Below are positions 35,943 to 43,845 of a stretch of DNA of 64,000 nt, piece by piece; the stretch's first letter is position 1; every line of letters begins with the position of its first letter. The DNA is from Talpa occidentalis (Eukaryota; Chordata; Mammalia; Eulipotyphla; Talpidae), in NCBI RefSeq assembly GCF_014898055.3, contig NW_023604295.1, positions 136,740,676-136,804,675 of the forward strand, in the 5' to 3' direction. Made by a program: the position numbers and the translations under genes. The notes under the pieces are model-generated. The model made no database searches. It was given only the letters and a program-made list of their open reading frames with translations, and had not been told where the DNA came from.

Positions 35943-36431
35943 TCAGAGGCCAAACCCAGCCCACTACTTTGTGTAGTGCAGGCAGGCAGGGGGGCAGAGA
36001 GGGCAAAGGAAGCCAGGGGGCCTCCCAGCCTCCCGGCCCCCCTCAGGCCTCTCTGGGCTCTCTCTGACATTGTCTTGAGGCCCTTCCTTTCGTGGCCGTG
36101 GCTCTGCTGTCTCTCCACTGCACTCCGCTGCTCAGGCCTCTGCCGCCGCCTATATATGCACAGTGACCCGGGTCAGGTGTGCCCACACCATAGTCCAGGC
36201 GTCCACCATCAGGCCTGCATGCCCCGAGCCCACAATCCCGAGCGCCTCCTGCATTCAGGGCCACAGGTGGTAGCCACAGAGGCCAGTGGCGCAAAAGCCT
36301 GAGCAATCTTCATTTCCCCTACACTTTGTAAATCAAGATTTGTTGAAACACCGTTACACCCATTCATTTGGGTGTAGCCACAGAGGCTAGTGGCGTAAAA
36401 AGCCTAATTAATTGCATTTACCCGACAGGAG
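35943..36431 (-). mobile_element. LTR-like dispersed repeat, copy C, with a duplicated end
   Basis: This aligns by eye with the copies at 47838-48250 and 54386-54788: GCAGGCAGGCAGGGGG, CCTCCCAGCCTCCCGGCCCC, the CATCAGGCCTGCATG block, and the end word GCGCAAAAGCCT..CCCCTACA. It is the most diverged copy, and its left part (the poly(A)-signal area) is missing or unrecognisable. The right-hand end is present twice: 36270-36323 and 36374-36428, both starting GTAGCCACAGAGGC. Read on the minus strand this would be the 5' start of the LTR-like unit. Confidence 0.6.
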
Positions 36432-36808
36432 GAATTGTGTGAAAACTTTGAAATGGACCAGAATGTCCACTGGGTCCGCTCTTTGACTCAGCTCCCTGGG
36501 TTATCTCACCTTTTGTTGAGGATGAGCTAGGTTATAATCCTGTAAAGCATAGAAAGCTGATAGTAACGCAAAGGATCCTTGTCCACTGAAATGGGAGTTG
36601 TTGCAGTGGAGATGCAGTTGTTTATTGACCAGATTGTTGACTAATTTTCTGTATTTTGCATCAGTTTGCAGATTCTTTGCAGTAGTCTCGATGCTTACAT
36701 ATTCGTATGTTCTTTGGATTCACCTTTGAAGAGGTTGTAACATCTTGGGGGTTCCTGTTCTAACTGATGATTCAATTAAAGTCTGTCCCATGTGCAAAAA
36801 AAAAAAAA
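36432..36808 (+). other. Unassigned stretch ending in ATTAAA and a poly(A) run
   Basis: AT-rich DNA ends with CAATTAAAGTCTGTCCCATG, then a short spacer and about 12 A at 36797-36808. An ATTAAA hexamer some 20 bases before an A run is the mark of a retrotransposed RNA 3' end. I do not recognise a parent gene and found no clear flanking duplication. It could be a retrocopy 3' UTR or an unnamed retroelement. Confidence 0.35.
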
Positions 36809-37620
36809 TCCTCCTCTTTGTTCTGTCTGCCTGGGTGCATTTGAGGTCTCTGTAAAGATTCACAAGAAGCTTATGATGGTGATCACCTCTGCAGAAGGGC
36901 AGGCAAGGAAACTTACCTTTCACTCTCTGCCCTCTGGGGCCCTCTGAATTGTGTATCGTGTGCAGATAGCACCTGAACAAACAGATGAATAGCAAAGATG
37001 AAATTTTAAAAAATTCTTAATCAAAAAAATGTTGACCTCTCTAAAATCAGTCCCCACCAGTACTTAACCAAAGCTTCAACATCAACTAAATTTACATCTG
37101 AATGAACTGACTTTCTGTAGAGAACTTTGTCTCTGAATAAACTACCAGTGTATCAAGTCTTCTGTACTCTTTTTTAATTGTTTTTAATTAATTAGTTATC
37201 TTTTAATTGAGGTAATATTTGGATTCTCCCATCAGGTAGCACTACAGACGTGCACCCACCACCAAATCACCCTCAGTCCGCTGGGCTTCCTTCTCTTGCC
37301 TTACCCCTCACCCCTCACCCCTGCGTGGTGCTTCAGCTCTGTGGTCGGCTTTCAAGGGTTAGTTTTTCAGCTTGTCTTTGTCTGACTCTCATTTTAGTTA
37401 CTTCTGTACTCTTAAAAACAAAGTTTTAAACCTCACCTTTTAAGAAAACTCTAATGCTGTAGAAAACTTCCGGTCAGATGGTCCTCATTCTATTATGAAA
37501 CCCACCACGGAATCACATGGTCTCGGTGTGGAGAGGAGGGCGGCTGGTTCCCTTTGCCTCTTCCCCAGCTGTGCACGCGCTATAATCCCTGGTCTAATTA
37601 TAGCTAGCCGCTCTCCCTGT
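36809..37620. other. Intronic sequence, possible L1 scrap
   Basis: About 37175-37300 (TTAATTGAGGTAATATTTGG, GTAGCACTACAGACGTGCAC) resembles the reversed L1 3' region beginning TTGAGGTATAATTGAC, with low certainty. It includes a CACCCCTCACCCCTCACCCC triplication at about 37303-37321. The rest is unique-looking. Confidence 0.4.
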
Positions 37621-37775
37621 AGAGGTTCTCAAGCTTGGGTGCATATTAAAATCATCTGGGAAGCTTTTAAAAATCTGAATGCCCAAACCAATTAAATCAA
37701 AATGTCTGGGGTGGGACACAGACATCAGTATTTTTTAAAGCCACCAAGGTGATGCTAATATGCAGAAAAACTGCT
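37621..37775 (+). mobile_element. MER5A-like hAT-Charlie DNA-transposon fossil
   Basis: AGAGGTTCTCAAGCTTGGGT, GCATATTAAAATCATCTGGG, AAGCTTTTAAAAATCTGAAT, CAAAATGTCTGGGGTGGG and AAGGTGATGCTAATATGCAG follow MER5A from its left terminal repeat inward. It is a non-autonomous eutherian element with no coding capacity. Confidence 0.87.
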
Positions 37776-38568
37776 TTGGGCAAAGAATGGCACTGGTTTA
37801 GCAAAAACTTAACATCATACTGCAAAAGCAAAAGCACCCCATATCTCCATGGGAAAGATCTGCATAGGTGAGAGGGGCCAAACCAAAGAGGGAAGCAGAA
37901 TCTGATTTTACCTGGGCTGCCTCCGGAACTGGGCAAACTAGGTTATAGAGTGCGGTTAAAAAGCCCCAGTTATTTTGGCTATAGTGACCAGAGCGCTTTT
38001 TTATTTTTTTTAATCTGAATTCAGCTAAAATCTCAAATAGAAAATACCAAGTTAGGGCTGTCGAGTGCATCTCCCCACCTTGTTTCTCTGCCATGAGGGG
38101 GCACAGAGCCAGCTTAGTGATGGGTGATGTCTAATTCCGCTGCCACCATATGGCAGTTTTACTGATGAAAGTTATATTTACCATCCACAAGGCCACTGGG
38201 AAAACACATTGCGTGGACAGGCCTTGTGAGGTATCCATTTTAGCCAGAAGTCCTAGAACCTCATTGTTCTAACTCTTAGCAATATGTTCTATTAAGAGGT
38301 CTTTAAGAGAGAGTTAAGTTTATAAGGGGAAAAGTAAAATTGCATCCATTCATTCTTTGGAATGGTAAGACGAGGAAATAGCCTATTTCTTGGTGTGTCC
38401 CTCTGTCCCTCAGCCCCACTGCCCCTCAAAGATAACTTCTAGTGAGACGTCCTGACTAATGGCCTATTTCTTTCACGTTTCAAACCATTTTATTGTTGCC
38501 TCAGCCTTTTCTTAACCGTGAAAATTGGTGTCATAAACTCTGCTGTGGTTTGCTTCATGTACTCATTG
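37776..38568. other. Intron just upstream of the GALNT7 exon
   Basis: No repeat was recognised in the roughly 800 bases before the acceptor. It is unique-looking, mixed composition, with a short T run at about 37999-38010. Repeat-free flanks are usual next to constitutive exons. Confidence 0.5.
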
Positions 38569-38590
38569 TGTGTCCCTCCCTTTTGTATAG
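38569..38590 (+). other. Splice acceptor of the GALNT7 exon
   Basis: A pyrimidine-rich tract (tccctcccttttgtatag, ending in AG at 38589-38590) precedes the exon. It is the only AG that opens the recognised GALNT7 frame at the expected residue. A plausible branch region lies in the TTGCTTCATGTACTCATTG stretch just upstream, but I cannot fix the branch A. Confidence 0.9.
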
Positions 38591-39051
38591 GAAGAGAGAG
38601 ATGTCGATAACCCCGTGCCTAACCGTGGAGGCCATGGACTAGCTCCCGGGGAGGACAGATTCAAACCTGTGGTGCCATGGCCTCATGTTGAAGGAGTAGA
38701 AGTGGACTTAGAGTCTATTAGAAGAAAAAACAAGGCCAAAAATGAACAGGAGCGCCACGCTGGAGGAGAGAACCAGAAAGACGTAATGCAGAGGCAGTAT
38801 CTCACATTTAAGCCTCAGACTTTCACCTACCGTGATCCTGTGCTACGCCCAGGGGTCCTTGGTAACTTTGAACCCAAAGAACTTGAGCCTCAAGGAGTAG
38901 TTGGAGGCCCTGGAGAGAAAGCCAAGCCTTTGGTTTTGGGACCAGATTTCAAACATGCAGTTCAAGCCAGCATTAAAGAGTTTGGATTTAACATGGTGGC
39001 AAGTGACATGATCTCTCTGGACCGCAGCGTGAATGACTTACGGCAAGAAGA
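38591..39051 (+). CDS. GALNT7: GALNT7 internal exon (probably exon 2), lumenal stem region
   Basis: This exon encodes 153 full codons plus two bases, beginning EERDVDNP and ending with NDLRQEE-like residues. The text is recognisable as the stem of GalNAc-T7, including VVPWPHVEGVEVDLESIRR, QRQYLTFKPQTFTY, GFNMVASDMISLDRSVNDL. GalNAc-T7 is a Golgi type II membrane enzyme that adds GalNAc from UDP-GalNAc to serine or threonine of mucin-type acceptors, preferring peptides that already carry GalNAc (family knowledge). Compared with the roughly 657-residue human protein as I remember it, the exon covers about residues 43-195: after the membrane anchor and just before the conserved Cys that opens the GT-A catalytic domain. 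No catalytic motif lies here. The frame is open throughout; it starts in phase 0 and ends after two bases of a Glu codon. A stop directly follows only if the donor is read through. There is no start codon because the exon is internal. Its position, splice sites and intact frame argue against a retrocopy. Confidence 0.95.
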
Positions 39052-39060
39052 GTAAGCACA
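39052..39060 (+). other. Splice donor of the GALNT7 exon
   Basis: The exon runs CAAGAAGA and then GTAAGCACA, a strong U1-type donor (GTAAG). Splicing here splits the last Glu codon after two bases, which matches the remembered GalNAc-T7 reading ...RQEE followed by Cys-Lys-Tyr in the next exon. Reading through the donor would end the protein immediately at TAA (39053-39055). Confidence 0.9.
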
Positions 39061-39722
39061 CTCCCTCTTCCTTCTAACCTGGGGCAGCTGTTGTTTTTGG
39101 TAGATATTCACTTAGAGTGTTAGAATGGAGAAAGTATTGTGCCTTTTATTGCAAGGGAATAAGAGGGTCTTTGTTTGCAAAATGGTCAGAAGGAAGGTGG
39201 TTGCATTTATGACTTCGTATTTATGATGTATACAATTGTGGAGTCTTCTGCATCCCTGCTACTCAAGACATGGCCCCAGACTGGCACTGCCTGTCAGTGT
39301 TTTGTTACCAGGCCATAAGCAGAAAATGAGCTTGCAGAGAATGCCAGTTAACTATTAAATACTTTGTTTAGCCCAAGTGATGATCTTTTAATAACAATGT
39401 TCTAGATGTGTTGATTTTCATTCTGGACCAAGCTCCTTATCTTGTTGTGGAATAACAAAGAGTAGCAGAAATGGAGGCTCCTGCCTGTATGCAGATAGAT
39501 GACGTTATGGCCGCAAGTTTCTTGGTTCTTTTTCATGTAGTTGGATTTCAAGGATTTCCAACTCTTAACTTTTGATAGCCAGCAATTATCGAATGAACTC
39601 AAAGCTCTTCTTTTGGTCTATTTAATAACCAATTCTACTCCTATAATATCTAAAGAACTTTCATTAATAGGGCTGCAAATTGAAATCACTGGTCCTAGAA
39701 AACTCAAAATGTTTTCTTGACG
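39061..39722. other. Intron just downstream of the GALNT7 exon
   Basis: No certain element. About 39250-39340 (CTGCTACTCAAGACATGGCC, CAGACTGGCACTGCCTG) could be a decayed hAT fragment. The remainder is unique-looking AT-rich intron. Confidence 0.45.
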
Positions 39723-39735
39723 ATAATCCCCTTTT

Positions 39736-40002
39736 TTAAAAAAAATATTTCTTTCATTTTATTTATTTATTCAGCACTGGGTGCAGTCAGAGGCGTGAGA
39801 GAATTCACCAGGGCGGTGAGCAGAGCAGGCAGGGGGACCGAGGCAGACTGCTGGGGGGGGCGGTGGGTGGCAGGGGGTTCTGTGCACCATGTGGGACCCT
39901 CCTCCGGTGGCCGGGGAGCAGCCAGGGATCGAACTGGCGCTGCAGAGGCTGCGGGCAGCTTCCAACCCAGCGCTCAACCGCTGAGCCACCGGCGAGGCCC
40001 CA
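39736..40002 (-). mobile_element. tRNA-derived SINE, left arm of an inverted pair
   Basis: This is a reverse copy with some decay: the body has lost the GAAGCGCGGGAGGG part, a G run of about nine lies at 39854-39862, and it ends CTGAGCCACCGGCGAGGCCCC. The duplication ATAATCCCCTTTT lies at 39723-39735 and 40003-40015. It sits about 0.7 kb past the exon and faces the + copy at 40087. Confidence 0.93.
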
Positions 40003-40086
40003 ATAATCCCCTTTTAAAGACTAATGTAGCCTGTGTGCACGTGCGCTAGCACCTGTTACAACCACTAAGTAAAACTGTGGTATACA

Positions 40087-40425
40087 GGGCCTCCCCGGTG
40101 GCGCAGCGGTAGAGCGCTGGGTTGCGAAGCTGCCCGCGGCCTCTGCGGCGCCGGTTCGATCCCCGGCTGCTCCCTGGCCACCGGAGGAGGGTCCCATATG
40201 GCGCGCAGACCTCTCCTGCCGCCCGCTGCTCTCCTCCCTTCGGTCCTTCCGCCTGTTCTGCTCCCCGCTCTGGCTCTGGTGAATTTCTCACCCTCCCGCG
40301 CTTCTGACTGTACCCAGTGCACGTATAAACAAAACAAACAAACAAACAAATAAAGAAAGAAAAACATGCCTCTATTAAAAAAAAAATCTTTAAAAAAAAA
40401 ATAAAACATTTGCTTAAAAAAAAAA
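40087..40425 (+). mobile_element. tRNA-derived SINE, long-tail class, right arm of an inverted pair
   Basis: This is a near-consensus sense copy from GGGCCTCCCCGGTGGCGCAG, with A box TGGCGCAGCGG and B box GGTTCGATCCC. A small deletion lies in the body (CTGCTCTCCTCCCTTCGG). The tail is (CAAA)n, then ACATGCCTCTATTAAAA, then two more A-rich modules. The duplication AAAACTGTG(G/A)TATACAG lies at 40071-40087 and 40426-40442. High similarity to consensus suggests a young insertion. Confidence 0.94.
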
Positions 40426-40639
40426 AAAACTGTGATATACAGCGCTGCTCGGTCGACTCTGGACAGCCATGTATTTGTTAATAAGAGTGGCAAGAAACAT
40501 GCCGAGAAAGAAGTGCTGACCCACGAGGGTGAGAGATGCAGCCCCCAGTACAGAGAGGAATTGGATCGTCCCAAGGGACCGTGAAGGGTGAAATCTTGAG
40601 GCAAGTTTATTCCTTATCAAGGTAGAGACTTGCCTAGTC

Positions 40640-40805
40640 CTAGGGTTGCCACATTTACTAAATAAAGTAGAGGGTGCTCAGTTGAAGATGAACTTCAGTA
40701 AACCATGAAAACCCTTGAGGATAAGGATGTCCCATATATTATTTGCCATCCGAAATCCAAATTTAACGGGGTGTCCTGTATTTTATCTGACACCCCGTCT
40801 AGTCA
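40640..40805 (+). mobile_element. Palindromic DNA-transposon fossil (MITE-like, unnamed)
   Basis: The left arm AGGGTTGCCACATTTACTAA..AGTTGAAGATGAACTTCAGTAAAC is mirrored in reverse complement by AATCCAAATTTAACGGGGTG..TCCTGTATTTTATCTGACACCCC, around a GATGTCCCATATATTATTTG centre. This layout is that of a known internally palindromic mammalian element starting GGTTGCCAGATTTAGCAAAT. I do not trust my memory for its name. Confidence 0.65.
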
Positions 40806-41514
40806 GGGGGTAAGGGTGCCCTTTAGGACGGGGGCTACTGCCCTTTCTCCAGCGTGTCCCGGTTACATGAAACAGAGCCCACGGCCACGCTCGCGTGTCA
40901 GCCCGCTCGCCTGCGGGCCTGCCGGCGGCCTCCTTGTCGCTGTCACGGGAAGAGGCAGGGAGGCAGGAACTGAAGGTGCACTGACTTCCTGCCACACGCC
41001 AGGACTCACTAGAACTTACTTTATTTGCGCCTCACAGTGAAACTGGGAGCGCGCCTGTGTGTCGTGTGGAAAGCACGAGGCTGCGTTGTGGCTGCTCAGT
41101 ATTTGCTGGACCCGCCTGGAGGTGCGCCTCCCCCTGGGCCGCCGCCAGCAGGGGCCTCCCCTGGAGGGTCGAGCTTGAGTGTGGAAGCTGAGATTTTGAT
41201 ACAAGACTGTTTATAAAAGATGCATGGTCTAGGTCCCTTTTCCATGTAAGAAATATGCTAAAACGATCCGGTGACACCCAGGAGCAGTGCCCAGGGCCAG
41301 AGCCATTCTTTGCACCTCCCGCTCCTTCACCCCTCCGGTTCCACCACCAGGATGTGTCCCAGGTCACTTGCCCTCCACGGCCGCCAGCCACGTCCCGGCC
41401 ACCGCCCCTCCCCTGGAATCTTGCCGGAGCCTCCTTCCTGGGCTCTCCGCCCTGCTCTCGCTTCCCCCTCGTGCCCGTGCGAGCCAGTGATGCTGAAACA
41501 CTAGCGCTGGCTTT
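40806..41514. other. Moderately GC-rich intron without a recognised element
   Basis: About 40860-41180 is GC-rich with CpG (ACGGCCACGCTCGCGTGTCA, GGCCGCCGCCAGCAGGGGCC). Overlapping open frames on both strands (up to 179 codons) are not protein-like. No repeat was recognised. Confidence 0.45.
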
Positions 41515-41935
41515 CTGGAGACCATTCTTTGCCTTCTCACTACACTTAAAACCTAAACTCCTCGCCAGCAACAGCCCCCAGGCGATGACCCCTCCTGCCC
41601 TGCCACCCGCCCTGCTGCAGGCCCTGACTCACAGCCCCCGCGCCTGGGCGCCTGCCCCTCCCCGTGAGTCCTGCCCTGTCCCCCCGGCTGCTTCTGCCCA
41701 CCTGTTAGGGCCCAGCCGAACCTCCCCAACCTTGCTAATTTAGTGATGCCATGCTTGATTTTATTACTGCTCTCCGAACATTTTATTCATAGTACTTGTC
41801 AAATTTTATAATTAGATATTGACTGACTTGTTTATTGACTGCGTTTCTTAGATGATAGCTCCGAAGAGCAAGGGATGTGTCTTTTTCCTACACCAGGTAC
41901 TTCCAGTGGCGAGATAGTTCCTAGTTGGTAAAGGT
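41515..41935 (+). repeat. L2 3'-end fragment, long
   Basis: The sense L2 layout is readable over some 400 bases: TTGCCTTCTCACTACACTTA, a C-rich middle, then GAACATTTTATTCATAGTAC, TTGACTGACTTGTTTATTGA, AGATGATAGCTCCGAAGAGC and AAGGGATGTGTCTTTTTC. This is the longest L2 fossil in the window. Confidence 0.8.
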
Positions 41936-41945
41936 CTGTTGAGAG

Positions 41946-41990
41946 GATGGAGGGATGGGTGGGTGAGTGGGTGGGTGGTGGATGGATTAA
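41946..41990. repeat. Degenerate (GGGT/GGAT)n
   Basis: GGATGGAGGGATGGGTGGGT and GAGTGGGTGGGTGGTGGATG form a low-complexity G-rich tract at the 3' edge of the L2 fragment. It has four or more G runs in close spacing. Confidence 0.85.
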
Positions 41991-42019
41991 TGAAGATGGG
42001 GTGGAGATCAGATGCGTGA

Positions 42020-42195
42020 AGTCTTCTAGGGTTTGAACCTTGGCCTCATTTCCACATAGGAAAACTTAGGCCAGTTACCTACCCTCCCTAAACCTAAGTG
42101 TCTTAGTTCTTAAAATGGGCCTAAGGATACACATCTCGCAGAACTGGAATTAGAATTAAATGACATAAGAGATGAAAAAGGCCTGGCGATTAGAC
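42020..42195 (+). repeat. MIR fragment
   Basis: TAGGGTTTGAACCTTGGCCT, TTAGGCCAGTTACCTACCCT, TTCTTAAAATGGGCCTAAGG and CAGAACTGGAATTAGAATTA match MIR sense order (B-box region, core, 3' part). Confidence 0.83.
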
Positions 42196-42444
42196 ACTGA
42201 AGCCTTGTTGCCTATGTTTACTGCTGTGGCACTTTCTCAGGTCACATACCTTCTGGCCGGAACCGGAAAGCTTTCAGTTACTATTTAACTTTGATGTCCT
42301 TTATTGATTTTTGGAAAACGTAAATGTCACGCACTGCCTGCGTGGACCAGCTGCTTCTGCTCTAGCTTCCATGATGGCAGCGCCTCCGCCTCTTCTTTCA
42401 TGGTTTGAGGCACACCAATTGCCATCGTAACCTCCCGTTTCCTC

Positions 42445-42558
42445 ACATCCTCCTTTTTCTCCTGCGATTTCCTCCTCCTCCCTTCCTCCGTTTCCTTTCC
42501 CGTCCTCTTGTCTTCCTCCTCACCTCCTTGGCTTCTTTCCTGTCTTCTTTTCTCTTGC
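42445..42558. repeat. Polypyrimidine tract (H-DNA-prone)
   Basis: About 110 bases are almost all C and T on the + strand (TCCTCCTCCCTTCCTCCG, TTTCCTTTCCCGTCCTCTTG, TTCCTTGGCTTC-type words). The minus strand is polypurine, so the lysine/arginine/glutamate-rich open frames there are composition artefacts. Confidence 0.8.
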
Positions 42559-42737
42559 ACACGGGGGGGTACCTGGAAGTAAGGCCAGTGCACGCTTCTG
42601 GGCACCAGTGTCTGCTCCGTCCAGGAAAGAGGACCTGAAGTGATCTTAGCAGATGCTCCCGAGTCCCTCTTTGAAATTCTGTGCGAGTAAGAAAACTTTT
42701 TTTCTTAACCATCAATAAAACCCAGAAACTTGTTTTC

Positions 42738-42980
42738 TTTTTTTTTTTTTTTAATTTTCTAGAGGCATGTCTTATTTATTTATCTATTTGTTTGTTTGTT
42801 TGTTTGGTTTATACATGCACTGGGTACAGTCAGAAGCCGGGAGGGTGAGAGAATTCACCAGAGCCAGAGCGGGGAGCAGAACAGGCAGAAGGACCGAAGT
42901 ACACTGCTGAGGGGAGCAGCGGGCGGCAGGAGAGGTCTGCGCGCCATGTGGGACCCTCCTCTGGTGGCCGGGGATCTAAC
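42738..42980 (-). mobile_element. tRNA-derived SINE, long-tail class, head missing
   Basis: The tail (T run, TAGAGGCATG module, (TTTG)n) and the body are near consensus, but the sequence stops at GGTGGCCGGGGATCTAACCG, before the tRNA A-box region. It is therefore 5'-truncated, probably by incomplete reverse transcription. A weak duplication AAACTTG(T/A)TTTT flanks it. The copy cannot use the pol III promoter. Confidence 0.9.
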
Positions 42981-43000
42981 CGAATCCAGATATTTTCAAA

Positions 43001-43754
43001 AACTTGATTTTTTCTCACAAGTTTTAGCAATGAGATAGGCCTCAGTCCTCTTTGAACACTTAAAATGCAGTGTAGAATATTAAATAATTTTAGTTATGCT
43101 TTAATTAGCATGTGGACAGCTTAAGAATTTACTTAAAAATGAAAAGTCCAGGAACAAATGAAACAAAACACCCCTAGATTTTGCATGTTATCTAGTGTGC
43201 CTGATGCCTGGGAGCACTTTCCATCTCTTATTGGCAACATGCCACACATGCTTGTCACACACACACTTGCACACGTATGCACAAGTGCACACACGTTCGT
43301 GTACCTCCCTCGTGCTCATTCCTCATGGAGACAGGGGCCCACCCACGCCACACGGGCTTGTGTCCCCTGAGAGACATAAATGAGCCCCCTGCCTAGCTTA
43401 GAAACCACGCTTCGGGCCGTCAATCCCACCGGGACCCGGACACTGGTCAGCCTGGTGGTCCCTGTGGCTGCCCCTGGGTCTGGGCGGGTGAATGTTCCCC
43501 ACCCTGGAAGCAGGGCAGCGCCGCCTGTCTGCAGCTTGACTCCTGCCGTGACTGTTAGCGCTCTGGACTGCATCCCCCGGCTGAGTGGTTCTCTGGCCAT
43601 TGGTGACTTGCTGAAAGGGGGCGAAACAGTGTTTGGAGTGAGCTGAGGCCCACTTTTTAAACAACCTGAGCCAAGAATGACTTCATCTGCTTTTACACTT
43701 ACTTTCCATAGGAAACGTGGGATTTTCTTCACAGATAGCAATTGTGGGTCTCCA
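43001..43754. other. Intronic sequence without a recognised element
   Basis: 43250-43300 is a degenerate CA-rich tract (CACACACACTTGCACACG). 43400-43620 is GC-richer and gives overlapping open frames of 88-141 codons that I do not recognise. Confidence 0.5.
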
Positions 43755-43845
43755 ATAAGTGAGGCACTGTGCTAGCCCATTAGGGGGTGCAGCAGTGAGG
43801 AGACACATCTCTGCCCTCGAGGGGCTAACCATCTACCCCTTGGGA
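43755..43845 (-). repeat. L2 fragment, antisense
   Basis: AGTGAGGCACTGTGCTAGCC, GGGGGTGCAGCAGTGAGGAG, and CTCTGCCCTCGAGGGGCTAAC match the reversed L2 3' end (GGCACTGTTCTAGG, ATACAGCAGTGAA, CCTGCCCTCATGGAGCTTAC). Confidence 0.75.

Larger units (their letters stand above)
1..38590 (+). other. GALNT7 intron 1 (3' part; 5' end outside the window)
   Basis: No sequence resembling the GalNAc-T7 cytoplasmic tail and signal anchor was found upstream of the recognised exon, so this whole stretch is read as intron 1. It holds SINE copies, L1, L2, MIR, LTR and DNA-transposon pieces and two CpG-rich blocks, listed separately. An unannotated alternative promoter or antisense noncoding transcript inside it cannot be ruled out from sequence alone. 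Confidence 0.8.

Noticed and set aside
38591..39051. Processed GALNT7 pseudogene
   Set aside because: Only one exon is present with proper acceptor and donor, no neighbouring exons are joined, no poly(A) tail follows and the frame is intact.
39052..39055. In-frame TAA after the exon as a true C-terminus
   Set aside because: A strong GTAAG donor overlaps it and the protein family continues well beyond, so the stop is intronic.
42796..43038. Truncated SINE at 42738-42980 as a different element
   Set aside because: Its body and tail match the other copies base for base. Only the tRNA head is missing, which is ordinary 5' truncation.
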